Assembly: GCA_914767715.1 (NCBI GenBank)
Contig: OU612071.1
Location: 13,563,493-13,627,492, forward strand
DNA from: Membranipora membranacea
Lineage: Eukaryota; Bryozoa; Gymnolaemata; Cheilostomatida; Membraniporidae
Direction of reading: 5' to 3'
Length of the DNA: 64,000 bases
Positions 12,201 through 25,500 of the stretch are shown piece by piece. Made by a program: the position numbers and the translations under genes. Each line of letters begins with the position of its first letter. Within the stretch, counting starts at the first letter, position 1. The notes under the pieces are model-generated. The model saw only the letters and a list, made by a program, of their open reading frames with translations, was not told the DNA's origin and searched no databases.

Positions 12201-15200
12201 CGAATTGAGTTATGCTTTTCTGAGTTACAACCATAGACAAAGCGTTGTGTGCTGTGTCTATGGTTACAACTCTGAATCATTTACTGATTGAATTTACACA
12301 TAAAGGGTGCTGATGAAGTCTTTTTGATTTTAAAGTTCCTTGGTTTCAGCACATTGTAACTGATCTTTCACAGGGCCGTAGTTTTGTAAGTTGTAGGGGA
12401 GGCAAAAATCCGACGGGCCTCCCTGCCTCCCCTAGATCTACTGCCCTGCCTCATTTTGTAATCCAAAAATTCAACTATATGCTTCAAGCAAAAAGTATCA
12501 GAAAATTGTAATTTCTATTGCAAAATTATTAACTATTAAAGAATTAACCTTATCATTGCTGTTTGTTTGCTGATAGTCTCGTCTCTCGTATCGGTTTTGC
12601 TGATGGCGATTATTCTGGTTAATGTGAGAACCTCTTATCTGCCTCATATTATTAGCATTGTTTTCATCATATCCCTGCTCAGGGTAGGCCTCTTCAGCGA
12701 ACGTCCCATCCCCTTCCTCTAACTTTGTTAGAAAATAAGGCTCATATTTTGAAAGAACTGTTGTATGATTCCAACAATTTTATTTTGCGAGGGGATGAAG
12801 CATCGCAAAATTTGGAAACTTTTAGAGCACCATTTTTTGATGTAGTGGGGGGGTCTCTTTAAATTAAAATCTGAGAGCTAGACCTTCTAGGGGTGAATGG
12901 ATGACAATATATCAATTTGTTTGAAAATGAAATGCCATACAATCCTACTTGCGGCCCTTTGAGCTCTTAATGTTAAAGTTGGTCAGGCCTTGAAGACCAA
13001 TCTGGAGGACCAAAAGGAGGAGGGAGGTAAAAATTCATTGTCATGTAGAAGTATTATAAATTATTGTTTCTTACATCATCTAACGTGTTGTACTGAGTTC
13101 CAGGCCCCCATCCTTGCTCGTCAGGATACTGATTCTCATCTCCGTAAGGCTCCACTGCACCATAGTCAAATCCACCTTGAGCTGTAAATGACATAGTATA
13201 AACCGCATTAAATATTAGGAGATGACAACAAGTGAAAGTAAATTATCACAATGGTACGTTTATAATTAAAGTGCTCAACAGTCGCCCAGGTTGATGGTAG
13301 GAGCATGCCATTACCCACCATATTACGGATTGGTATGCGGTAGATAACTAAATCTACTAACATCAACCAGGGAAAGTGTTAAGCGCTCAATCTAGCGCCT
13401 TTATAATATGTAACAACTCCTAATGTCTGCAAATAACATTGGCACTGAAGGAGCTATAACTGGCTCATTGTTGTTTAATCAATCCTAACATTGTTATGGC
13501 AGAATAAATTCAGTAAGCGGACCCCCACAGGTTAGCAAAGGTGTGTGCTTTGATTGGCTCATAAAATTAGATTAAATTGTCTCCAGTGAATTTATTTATG
13601 ATCCTTCTGTTATGATTGAGGATACATACCATCCGTGTAATCTTCTGGCAATAGTTCCTCCTGTTCAGGACCACCACAACCTTTACACCACTTACGACAG
13701 CAGAAACACACATCTACCCCACACACACAGGACAGGCAGAGGATAACACTGTAAACAAGAGCAGAGGCGGAAAGTTATCATTCTTTGCTTAGAACCCTAC
13801 AGGAGTTACGTATTAGCCGCACAGGCCTATTGATAAAAGAAAATCGCATGGCTAACATCTAAAATTTACTCAACCTTATCTCTTTGCATGCTATTTGAGC
13901 AGATAGTTAATGAAAGTTAGTTTTAGCTCGCTATGTGTAATCCCCTAACGAGCTCAGCTCAACTCCAGCCATCATTCATTCTCCTTGAGATTAATTATCA
14001 GAAGACAAAGCACATGGTAGCCGACTTGCGCTTCATATGATAATTTTGAGCTAAAGAGCCATCACATTTTGCTGTTGGCAGTGACAGGCATATAGACTAG
14101 GGAGACCATGATACAATTGGTAGTATAAGGGAGGAGGCCGAAATAGAAGCGGTTGCAATAGGCATGAGGAGGAGGTGTTTTCAATAATATGGACATGTAC
14201 GCAAGAGTTAGGGAGGAAGATATTAGAATGGTGGCTGAGATGAGGATACAGGGAAAGAGAAAGAAGAGCTGGAAACATACAGTGAAGGATGACATACTGA
14301 GAAGGGGCCACTGGGATGAAGATATTGATGACAGAATCAGATGGTATTCTCTGATTGAACTTGGTGCCTGCAGGACCGCCACCCATCCCTGACCGGGGCT
14401 GACTAGGTGAGAAGTGACAGGCTTCCAATTGTTCCCATTCTTTTTATGACTCATGGCAAATCTAGTGCAATCATTGGGTCAGTGTGATTAAGACTGAGCT
14501 ACTGAGCATAGCAGTCTGGTCGGAAAATGCAGAAGGGGAGGCAACTCCTTTCATCATTAACCAAAATCTACCCCCTATGAAATGACCAATTTTTCACCTA
14601 TATGAGTGTAATAATTTTTAGCCCTTTAATTTACAATAAAAGATTCTTGCCAGCCTACCAGGGCTTCCCATGGACCTGCCAAGCGGTTTAGGAGGGCTCA
14701 TTAACTCCCGGCATGTGCCAATTTCTTGATACAACTGCAAAGCCACCCTTCAATTCAACTTAGCATAAATTCCCAATAAGGAGGGCATTTAAAACTGAAT
14801 GCATTGATTGTAGGGGGTTTGTTGCGCTAATCCCCAATATCAGGGTAGCTCAAACTATTTTTGTCAGTGGGCCACTTAAAAATTAACATATCGAAGTGGG
14901 CCAGACTCTTTTGCGCCAAGCAAACAGGCTATCAGTGGACAGTCGCAAATGTTGCCTTTTAATATGCCCCTTGTGTGGCAAAGTAAAGCTAATTAGGTTA
15001 TTCAAGAATTGAGGGTCCATATTCTCACCTCACCACGAGAATAACAGTCCCAATTCCACCGATCAGAAAAGCGAACCAGAATATATCCTTATTCTCTTCA
15101 TCCACATGGTCATCTGCTATCTTATCCAAAACGCCCTCTGGTGGATCCTCGTCTGCCCTAGCAAGGGCCAAAACTCCAATTGTAAAAATTATAAAGATTT

Positions 15201-15219
15201 TTGAGCATGGCTTCTCCAT
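9114..15219 (-). CDS. Cys-rich single-pass membrane protein with alternative Cys-rich last exons
   Basis: Exons: 15219-15029, 13748-13630, 13181-13075, 12716-12549, 12060-11822, 11210-10939, 10498-10390, then either 9906-9789 (440 aa) or 9219-9114 (436 aa). Every junction agrees in phase (2,1,0,0,2,1,2). Residues 1-22 are a signal peptide (KIFIIFTIGVLALARA). About 24 acidic residues follow, then a helix at 46-72 (FWFAFLIGGIGTVILVV), directly followed by a Cys-rich stretch (CLSCVCGVDVCFCCRKWC) that looks like a juxtamembrane palmitoylation zone. Residues 76-200 are acidic, then N/Q/R/Y-rich. Exon 5 holds a zinc-knuckle-like motif CX2CX6HX3C (C240, C243, H250, C254). Exon 6 is Cys/His-rich and contains LCCCCPCCC. 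The tails end CCC* or CFPCA*. I do not recognise the family. The predicted topology is a short extracellular N-terminus and a long cytosolic tail. The weakest calls are the exon 4 borders (acceptor GTTAGAG, donor GTTAAT). Confidence 0.66.
9280..9432. repeat. Foldback MITE with TTGGCTCTGATTGG ends
   Basis: The left end (TATTGGCTCTGATTGGTTGG) is the inverted counterpart of the right end (CCACCAATCAGAGCCAACAT). The interior repeats GATTGGTTGATTGGTTGA tandemly. It lies in the intron between the two alternative last exons. A related shorter hairpin lies at 9588-9656. Confidence 0.6.
9789..9906 (-). CDS. Alternative last exon A of the Cys-rich membrane protein
   Basis: The acceptor is AATTTTAG, phase 2, the same phase as exon B. 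It encodes RNNSGDQYNNNAEERQRDDG, then a tail GCCCLFCFPFCIPLPCCC and TAG. It contains eight Cys and three Phe in the last 18 residues. If both exons are used, the protein has two interchangeable lipid-modifiable or metal-binding C-termini. Confidence 0.62.
12219..12270. repeat. Short hairpin repeat
   Basis: GAGTTACAACCATAGACA on the left pairs with TGTCTATGGTTACAACTC on the right, with a loop of about 16 bp. It is intronic. Confidence 0.55.
14100..14400 (+). mobile_element. Relic of a non-LTR retrotransposon ORF C-terminus
   Basis: An in-frame stretch reads MVAEMRIQGKRKKSWKHTVK, then DDILRRGHW, then DDRIRWYSLIE. Just upstream, in another frame, is a YGHV core. This order (R.FGHV, then a basic G+R/K-rich W..TVK.D, then a D..DR.+W end) is the familiar C-terminal segment of many animal LINE polyproteins. 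It is broken by stops and frameshifts and sits in intron 1 of the Cys-rich membrane protein gene on the opposite strand. Confidence 0.6.
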
Positions 15220-15473
15220 TCTGAGTTAGAGTGATAGAAGTTAATGTGCAAGTTGGATGAATGGTGTTACTTATGAGATAAGTATACTGTTGATTTGATT
15301 GTGACAACATGGTAAAGATGGGTGCAAATCCAGTGTTGCCATAAAGAAGTCGAAACGCAACTATTTTTCAGGAATTTCCACTGTGTTTGTGTTTCTTTGC
15401 AGGCTCAAAGACAACAAAAGCACATGTTTTTTTGTGACACCATCAGTTTATGAAAAAATAAAAAATGCAAAAT
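15220..15473. promoter_or_regulatory. Candidate bidirectional promoter region
   Basis: About 250 bp separate the ATG of the minus-strand Cys-rich membrane protein (15219) from the tentative first ATG of the plus-strand coiled-coil gene (15474). If that start is right, the two genes are divergent and share this segment. No TATA box or other motif stands out clearly. Confidence 0.25.
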
Positions 15474-15510
15474 ATGGGCGATCTTGAAAAACGAAGGATT
15501 ACTGGTGCAG
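15474..15510 (+). CDS. Tentative first coding exon of the plus-strand gene
   Basis: ATG GGC GAT opens a 12-codon frame (MGDLEKRRITGA) ending in phase 1 before GTCTAT. Joined to the exon at 16529 it continues ENRELLSPLD in frame. The donor is weak. Using the better GTAAGA 6 nt downstream would create TAA at the junction, so I keep this only as a possibility. Confidence 0.28.
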
Positions 15511-16528
15511 GTCTATGTAAGAATGAAACTAACAATACTACTACTGGTGAGTGGGCACAACTTCTTAATTTAGTTTAAACAAACTTCATCATCATGATTT
15601 CTATCAACCTTATAACTTAAAAGTTGCTAAGATACCTCAACCATGGTGATAAATATATCTATATATATATATACATTTTTATTGCATCAACCATCATCTG
15701 AAGATGTCCTCCCTGACGTGCAAAGGAACCAAAACAAAAATCCAACCGAAATAAAATCAATGTCTGGTTATCCCTTGAACTCAAACTCAGGTCAAATGTC
15801 TATAACTCAAATCAGATGGGTGGTCGAGAGTTTCGGATAACAGTGATAGGACAGTAGACAAAGCCTAAGAAATTGGTCATTCTTCTATGAAGTACAGACA
15901 CACTTCTCAAGGTTCACCGGCCCACTGACAATGCAATCCATTGCTAAGATGGCAGATTTCCAGTAAACCGACGGTTTTCCTTGAAAGAACATTTGGTACT
16001 GTTCAGGAAATTAGCACGAAAAAATAATTTAAAAAAATGCAAAGTATACACCATCTTAGTGTATTCTTCGGCTTGGCCTCACTCGGAGGGCTTTCAGGGT
16101 GGTTGTGATGGTTTGCCTTTCGTTAGTAAATGACACACTTCCCAAGTAAAGGTATGACTTGTGAAATAGTTTTCTCCAGATGTGAGACACATTCTTGGTT
16201 CACATAACCTAGTCCCAAACTGACTGGTATGCATTTTGTGTAAAAAAGGTACTGACAGTTATTCCGCGTTTAGAACCTCTCATACGATTAAGTGAGAAAA
16301 AGAAACCAACAATGCTCGCTCAATGATAGTTTGGGTTTCAAATCTGTAGGGTGCATTTATTCCCATCCCTCTCAATTTTTCTGTATTTCTGGTCACGCTC
16401 TTCCTACTAACAGGCCGCCGCTGGCTCTCTTATCCCCCCCTCCTCCATCAGACGATATACTGTTGCCACATTCCATGTTTTGTTTTGTTTCCTTTCTCCA
16501 CACTAACTTATCTTTGATTTATTCACAG

Positions 16529-19500
16529 AAAACCGGGAGTTACTCTCCCCACTGGATAGAAAGCTGAAGGAGTTTCCTGGGATATACACAATCAAGGTCG
16601 CCGACCTCAGCAGTGATGATTCATATAGAGGGTAAGATCCACAGTGATGACATGATATACTATTGCATGTATATCTCTGATCGATAGACAGTGAATTAAT
16701 TTGTTTAGTATGAGTACCATTCCAAGAAACTTGATGCGGCGACCCGTGTTCAATTTTATTAATTAGGGGTGGGTACATGTTAGGTACTGCTACTAAATTG
16801 ACTCTAATGATCAGGGGTACACATTTTAATAGTGTAATCTCAATGTCAGTGTGCAGCAGCTCCACATCATTTCTTGTTAAAAAGGAGGGCGTGGCTTATC
16901 AGTGGGGTCAGGGAGAAATTCTGAAAGCAGGCAAACTGGGTCAAACTTGATCAAGGTGTTGTCTCAGGTTGTCAATTTTGCTCATTGAAACACTTTAATG
17001 TATTACAATCGAGTGGAATGACATCATTATGTTGAAAAAGAGGGTACTGGTTGATACACTAGTCTAGTCACAGGATATACTATATCAATAGTACCTGGAT
17101 AATTTACTTGTCAAAAACGGCCTTTCAGTGGGAGAGGACAAACTGGGTTATACTCGATCTAGGTGCATATTCTCATCACACTTTTAGTTTTTTTTTCATT
17201 AAAGAGGTCGTGGCCTTCTTTGGTCAAAAAAGGGGCTATGATACGAAATCAATTTGAGGATTGAAGCATACTAGATGACGCTACTCATTATATTTGGAGG
17301 ATTCAATAGAGGGAATTAAATATATTATGCAGTAAAATCACTTTTTTGTGACAATGTAAGTTGATCACGGCTGGTCAGCCCTTGAGTAGATTTACATATT
17401 ACAAAAATAAAAATGGAGCCACTGAGTTCATTGCACTGAGATGACGCTTATACCACATTATGGATGAGCTATAAACCCTCATCACATCAAACCAAAGCCC
17501 AACTACCCTATCTATTTGCAAATGGCTCATTAGACATTTGATGAGCTCTAGTGGGGCGCTTACAAGTTTTTAAACCGTTGCCCTGCAATCAGAATGTTGA
17601 CGACTGCTTCGAGGTGTTAGTAATCTGGCGTGTCGTGTCCCTCCTTCTCTGGATCAATGCTTTCATCTTGAGTGCAGAGTTAGTTTCTCATTTAATAAGA
17701 GCAGATAATTACAATGTGTCCATTAATTACCTAAATTCTGAAAGGCATCATAACAAAGGATCTTTAACTGTCTAACATCATCACCTTTTTTTGTATTTTG
17801 ATGCTGAGAAGATCAAAACCTTAAACCGTGTCTAGAAGTTATCAATACAGAGTTGACTGAATTGCCTTGTAGAGGCAGAAGGTGTCAATTCTTGGCTTAC
17901 ATACATAAAAAAAACTCCCGTCCATTAATAGTCTCAATACCTTGTGATATATACTGTTGCTTGGTTTTTTGTCTCCTAATGTGACACAGGACCATATGAG
18001 GTCAGGTGCCCATCCTGACACAACCGCGAACGCCCAGGAATCCAATATGGAACCGCTCTATTGAAAGACCCGGACCCTACCCATTGTACCATTGCCACTT
18101 ACTTTGTGTACTTACATATAGGTCGTTAATATGCTTTCTGTGACACAGTTAGAAGTCTTCAGCGCTAAAACTCATAAGCAAAACAAGCTTCTTCGAAGTA
18201 AAATCATCCAGAAGGCTTCTTTGTAATCCAACAGATGTAAATTGCATTGAATGAGGCCACAGTCTACTTTAGGGCTTGCCGCAGTTCTCTAAGTTAAATA
18301 AAAAGGTTTTAAATGATACCAAGTTTGAAGGATTATGGTGTGAATTCAGCTATTAATCGCTGATTTTCAGAAGCGGAAGAGTCGCTTTACATCGTCTGAG
18401 CTCTAATCTGATCCCCTGTTTCCTTTCTCACTGCTCTCTACTTTGTAATGATGACTGAGTTGCATTCATCAACAAAAAGAGCACCTGTTATGGTTTTCAT
18501 AGCCTAAGTGCTCAGACAGCTACAATGCAAGTTAGTGGCTTTAGTGGTTGATAATATCATGCCACCAACTGGCATCCGCAGCCAGTCGGAGCAGTTAGAC
18601 TAACTATGGTTTTCATGATATACAATGGACCTTGACTGCTCATATAACAATGACAGCTTCTTCCTGAAACACAGCATGATAATCAATCAATGTTTGTTTT
18701 GATGACATTGCTCTATAGGTAGGCTATTAGTTATCACCATAGCAACATAATTAGAAAGATAAACTTTTATCAAGGCGGATTAGTTTACACGTAACATTTA
18801 TTATAAGCAGGGGTGGAGACATTTGTTGTTACCCCCTAGGCAATGGTGACTCTCCATTTACTGGGGGTTGGTTACGGAGGATATGAACCAGTTGATAAGA
18901 AGGTAGATTGCTATAGTTTATTGTGTGTGCAATTTGTCAAACGATGCTAATAGGATTTAATGTTACATCAAAGTGTATAAAGGTAAATTGATGCCAATTA
19001 ATTGCTTCTTTAAATAAAGAGGCGCACCACTTTATTGTCTCAATAATGCCCTTGGGTCTACTAAAAATATCTACACTGCTAAAATCTGTAATCCGATGCT
19101 GCCGTGAAATCATTGTTAATAAGTAATCTTCACTCTGCTCCAATGAAGACTCCATCTTCATCATTTACAAAATTCCGCTTTCTCGCAGACTGTGTTGAAC
19201 GACGTTATACTGTTCCCCAAACGCTGGACCGCATGCAAGGTAGGTAAAGCTCTTATATTGTGTTCCTTTACACATTGCTTACCTGCTCGATCTAGACTGT
19301 TTGAGGGTATTCTAAGTGCTCAGATGACAGCAATGCTTCAATGCTTCAGTGAAATTGAGTGTTTGATAATGTAATTCTACTGTCTGGGCACTTAGACTCA
19401 CTTGAGAGGTGACACAGAGCTGTCCTATATTGGTCAGGAGAACTAAGTAGAATGTATCTTTGTTTATTGGCACACTAATCTGTGTGTGAACTATCATCAA

Positions 19501-22500
19501 TTAGTAGATAACTTGTGTAAATCAATTACACACCTAAATTGAAGCCTGGGCAGGCTGTCATGAGTGTGCAAGTTGGGGGGGAACACAAACCCACCCCAAC
19601 AGCCTGTCCAGTCTACCTCAATTGTTATCCCTGAGTGATAAATTATATGCAATAGACTAAGGGCAAAAGAACTTTGGCAATACACCAGCTTTCTACCCTG
19701 CACCCAGTGATTTACATAAGAAAACTCTCAAACTACCAGGGAAAACCTCTGACCCCTGTTATCAATGATACTTACAATATCAAATTATTCCAAGGTAGGC
19801 AAACAAGAGAAGACATAGGATACCAGTAACAAGATACACTGAAAGGGTAATTAGCTGAATAACCAGCCAAACAGGAAATGATGTCAGAAGAGGAACTTCA
19901 GATGTTTGATGATGACAGGGGAGACAACAGGAAAGGAGAGCAGCGTGACGCTGAGGAAGAGGTAACTAAAACATTCCCATAATGCACTGCTTTTATTAGT
20001 ATTTAAAGTTTTTCTTCACTAAGTAAGTGTAGCCTAATAAATTTATTTGGAGGAAAAGTGACAAACACTCGATGCCAACAACAAAAGACTAGAAATGCTT
20101 CGCTTCAGTAAATAATACTCACATCCTTCCCACAACACCACTCTAGCCTGGAATTCCCTGGTATGCCAGCTCACCAAACTCTATTGGTGTAATGATAAGG
20201 CTGTAGTTGCATCATGGGATTGATGATTAATATGCCATTTTTGAAAGGTTTGGTTAATGTGTGTTTGCAGGCATACCAAATATTTACCTTTCCCAGTGAT
20301 AGATTTCTGTGCATAGACAATGGAAAGACACAGATCTTGTACCTTCCTTTAATATCAACAAAGTAGTAGCAGGTATTTTGGTCTACATTAGAGAGTGAAA
20401 AACTTTTGTTCGCAAATTGGGAATTTCATCTTCGATATTGGAGGTAGATTTGTAGCAACCTGCATTCAGTGTCAAAGCTTAGATATTTGAATTTGTGGGC
20501 AATTAGTAGATTTAAACAGAAAACTATGTATTCAGACATACCGAATACTGTTCAACTGATCACCATAGACCATGGGCTAATCAGTGATATCTTGTTTGCC
20601 CAGTTGCTAGCCAAACCTCGCTTATTTATATCAGTGACCCATTACGGCATCATAAAGGACCATGGTCCAAATTGTTTGTTTTGATGTTATAGTAAATTCC
20701 TTTGACTTCTTTGTCTGGTCAGTGATAAAATGTACCTCCCAGCTGTAGGTTGCACCTCCGTTTAGCATACAATTTTGTTTGTAGTGAACATCTCACCTTC
20801 TCTGAGTCTCACTTCCGTTTGGTAGGTCATGCAACCTGGTAACGCTAACTTTCACAGAAATCTTTACCTTTCTTCTATGCGTAGTTTGCTAAGGGGTAAC
20901 TCAGAACTATTATATAACTTAACACTGTTGAGCAATTTGGTGGATGCCCGAAACAGACTATAGGCTTAATGATTTAAGTTCTGTTGGTGTTGTCGTAACT
21001 GTTTGAATAAAAAGTAAATTTTGCTGTCCACAAATCTGACAATTGTGCTTTTCCAATTGTCCCTTCTCTTGTAGTCTAAGTTGCTGGGTTGCTGGGTTGC
21101 TGGGTTGCTGGGTCTCCCAACCCACTAATAAGCGCCGTCACGTTCGCTAGGTATCATGTGGTTGCTAAGCATTGATATAGAATACAAATTGGAGTGGCAA
21201 CCCTGCATAAAGTCAGGCCAGGTATAAACTTTTTGCAATCCCTAAGACATTCTCAAGTTTACCGATGTGATATTAATTTGTAGAAAGCACATGCTAAAAG
21301 AATGAAAATCATACAGAGGCTTCTACAACAGTTTGATCTGGAGGGATGTATGGAAAAATACAGGAGTTTGTATCAGACTGAGCATGTGGTTGATCCTTCG
21401 GAGCTCAGTCTAGAGAGGTAAGAGTGTGATTGAAAATTAGCCTTAGGATACTGAGTAAAAAGTGTGTTGTATGGGGAGTTTTGGTTACCTCTCTAGACTG
21501 ATAATGTGATCGATCCTTCAGAGCTCAGTCTAGAGGGGAAGGGTTTACCAACCCTCCCTCCCTCCCTCAATAATAAGGTATTTGGGAGCTCAGACTCGAT
21601 AGATTAGGGGTTTTGAGTGTACTGGAAGAGAAGCCTTAGAATATTCAGTAGCAAGAATTTGGTATGTGGCATTTTGGTTACCTCTCTAGACCAATAATAC
21701 CGGAGATGTTTCAGATCTCGGCTTAGAGAGGTGATGAATATCTATTGTACAGCATTATTAGCCTTAGAATATTGGGTTGCTAAAGATTGGTTCGGGGGTT
21801 TAAGTTACTTCTCTAGACTGATTATGTCGTCAATCCTTCTGAGCATAGTCTAGAGAGGTAAGGGATCTAAAGTGTACTGCAAAATTAGCCTTTGATCATT
21901 GATTTGGTGGGGGGAGGGGTGTCCGGATACCTCTCTAGACCATTAATGTGGTAGATAAATTTTTCCAGTACATTAGAAAAACGAAATATTCTAGGCTAAC
22001 TATTAGCCTTATAATATTGCTTCAAGTTTTCTGTTTGGGGGTGTAGCAGATGGGGTTTAGGCTGTTGAGGCAATTAAGGCTCATGCATTTGGGTTGTTGG
22101 CTTGTCAAAATGCTTCCTCCTAATCTAAAACAGACCATGAACAGCCGCCCTCCCCATCAGTTAAAAATAACAAATATTGCATTGTGGGATACTTATTGGA
22201 CTTGTCAATGGAAGCATGAAGCTAAAGATCACCAATATCACCAATCAATTTTTAGTGCACACTTGCCAAGTCTCCCTATATAGGTGGGATTCTCCAGATT
22301 TCCACACCCACTTCAGCCCACTTTTTGTAATTCTCACTTTTTCCTCCAGATTTGAGAGAAAACTGCCCTATCGCAATTTTTTAGTACCTATCCAAGCACT
22401 TGTTGATGCGTCCCAGGGGCCCATGTTTTGATGGTAAGTGTTTAAAGTGTGTTTCCCCTCAGGTTGATATTTTAGTATTTTAGTACAAAGTACAATCATG

Positions 22501-25500
22501 AAATTATTTGGGATCAAATATGCATTTTAAGCCCTTCCTAGTGGCTAGAAAGGCACTCAGAGCATCAGCGACCGGGCCCTGTCCCTGTCCCCATTGGAGG
22601 ATCACACCACCCCGAACCCCAGGTGGATCAGTCGGGTGCCTCGCACCCTCACACCAATGCGATGCCCAGCAGTATCGGGATAAATTGAAATCTCCCACTT
22701 TTGAATTTAGATTACCTGGCAAGTATGTGTTAGTGATGTCTAGTAGGCCAATAATATTTAAAGAGTACTTTTGTTTTGGAGTACTGTCCTCTTTGTACAT
22801 AGGAAGACAACTCCTTTTATTTTTATTAAATAATTATATATTATCAGGGGGTAGCAACATATGTCCGCGAGCCCTTTTGCAGAAACCCTCAACCTTTGAT
22901 ATAACAGGTCTATGATTATCATCCCTATGAATGGCCATAGTATGGCTATTATAAAAATCCTAAACCCTACTATTGTGCCCAGTGCAGCCATAATTGACCA
23001 AACGATGTACGAGGTCTCCGTGAGTGATACTTGAACATTTCCACAACCTGCCATGTAAGCCTCTGGAGCATTGCACCCCATTGAGCCATATCTAGCACAA
23101 CCTTAATTCTAATCAATAGAAATAGGCTAATCAATATAGCCTACCAAATTCATCTAGTAGACTTGACATCCTATTTGCATTCATTAGGGATTGCTCCCCT
23201 TGGCAAGCCAAGGGGAGCAACCCTGAATGCAAGAAAATACAGATTTCTCACCAGTCCAATCCTTTGTCATCACATTTGTTAACTCTGATCGTTCTTGATG
23301 GTGCAGATGACCCAAACAACCGATCGTAACATCTGACGTACTGCCTTCAATTTCTCTAAAACAAGTTTGTTCCCGCCGTGATGGCTAAGTATTTTTTTAA
23401 AGTTGGGATTCGCAGAGTTTTTTGGTATTCCTCCGCATTCACAGAGGGAAAAAACTTGTTCTACATTTTGTCCTAAACAAACTTTATGAAGTTTGAAGTT
23501 TGTTTATTGCCTAAATTCTAACTCATTCCTATTCATCACCTCTTTAAATCACTATGTTTTCATAACAGCTGGTCAAAGTGATATCTATAAGCTAATGTAA
23601 ACATATCAACATCAGGTTTTTTTCATCAAGTGCTATTTTTATATCAATTATTATGATAAGATCTTAATGTCAACCAATGTCATTGAGTGCCTATTTCGGC
23701 CTATATTGATGACTTGTATTGATTTTTTCTGTGGTAAATAATATACATGATTATATTCACCTCAATCTCCGATTACATTGATTTTCAACCTGTGTCATAA
23801 TTAAAAGAGTTCAGTGAAAGGATTTTAATAACTGGCTTCCGGAATTGCTTAGGCCCTTTCCCTACTCCAGTACTCTTACCTTCTAAATTTGTCACAACCA
23901 CCATCAGCTTAATTTGAGATGCACTGCAGATTTAATTGGCCAGGGATTGTCTGCTAAAAAGTAGACCAATATATTTTTTGTCACAAGGGCAGTTGTTTGA
24001 GCAGAGAGGTCAGGGTTTTGTATGTCTCAATGCAGACAACAAACCTGGCTTGAAAGTTTTTGATCTCAAAATAGCATTGACAATGGCAGCCATAATTTGA
24101 CCTAGGAGAGCGAACATGAAGGCTTAGTTGTCAAACTTTCCTGGTGATCAAGGTGTCAGAGAGCAATACTAAGATTGACTGATTTATAGGTGTAATCTGG
24201 TGGATTAACTTTGTGTAACAATGACTTCAGCAGACTTTTACTATTCGACTGGTCAACATTTATACTGAATTTCCTTTTTAAGTAACAGGTAGGAGGGACG
24301 ATTAAGGTAGATGAAGCCAAGGTCCACAAGTCCTTGGCTGGTCTACCGCAACCGTCTCACTATCTAGAGACTTATGAGGGTAGAACAATTCCAAATGTTG
24401 GCAAATTTGACTAGCTATGAACGCTTCTTTGCCTTGTCTTCATTTTTTCACCAAGTCTGACAAGTGATGGATCGAGATTTATCCTTTTTACCTGCATGCG
24501 AGTTTGCTTCTCTTCAAGTGATAAGCCACGGCTGATCATTGGGGAATGGAGGGGGGGGGGGAGAGCATTCCGAATGCAGAGTGGTCTAGACCAGTTGGTC
24601 ACAATTCCGTTCCATTTTCTTAACACTGGGTGGCCGACACTCGACCTGATACAACCCTATGCGTTAGTTCATGTACATAATGAATATCATCACCTTAACA
24701 TAAAATATCAGTTCAATAGCTAATCAATAGTTTGTTACAATAGAAGGCTTTCAAATAAACAAACAGAACAGTGTGCAAACCCACACATTATATAAATGAT
24801 TAGCCAGGCAGTCTTGATCGGTTTTTATTGTGTTTTATTTGTATTATTTATATCAATGACTATTAAATATTTACTGTAAAATATTATACACAATAGTAAT
24901 TAGGTAGATGTTCGCTGGACTGGGCATTAATTTCATTGATATTTGCTCAGTCTAGATGGCTTTGTTTGTCGATATTTGAAAAAAATTGGATGCCTGCATA
25001 ACCAAACAAGAGGCTTTTTGCAGAGCTATTTTTTCTATATCTAAATAACCTTTTCTGTAATAGTACTAAACATATCATATCTTTTATTTATTTATGTGGA
25101 CAAATTTTGTTCTCCACCATTTCGTGGCCTGCTTGTATAAGAACAGCGTTGAGTGTCGAGTTTTCTTTAGCCTAGGCTGTTCTTCTGAGGTTTAAAAACG
25201 TCTGCAGTCAACAAGCAACCATCAATGGCTTTAGGAATTCTGATATTTCTTTTGTGGACGAGATGGGCAGCTTCTCTTAGAAATTATTTTGGTTTCAGTG
25301 AAAATTTTTTGATTTTTTAGCTTGAGATCTCATCACATGGCACAGAGTTCTGTTTGTGATTCTTTCCATCGTGTTTGTGTGGATTTCCAACTGTCTCAGT
25401 TCTCCTTCCCCTGCAAGACATTCTGCTGTGGTTTAGTTTTCTGTATTAATGCTATTACTTGACCTTTAAATGAAGTCTACTTTGAACATACTTTAGTCCA

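Noticed and set aside
14051-14454. Two minus-strand frames of 125-130 codons
   Set aside because: They lie antisense to a recognisable LINE C-terminal relic and have no splice context.
22504-22915. Overlapping 135- and 98-codon frames
   Set aside because: No splice sites in phase with neighbours. The GC-rich text (CCTGTCCCTGTCCCC) looks like a repeat, and both strands are open simply because stops are rare there.
25200-25320. Short frame starting MALGILIFLLW as a signal-peptide exon
   Set aside because: No donor in a useful position and no downstream partner exon was found.
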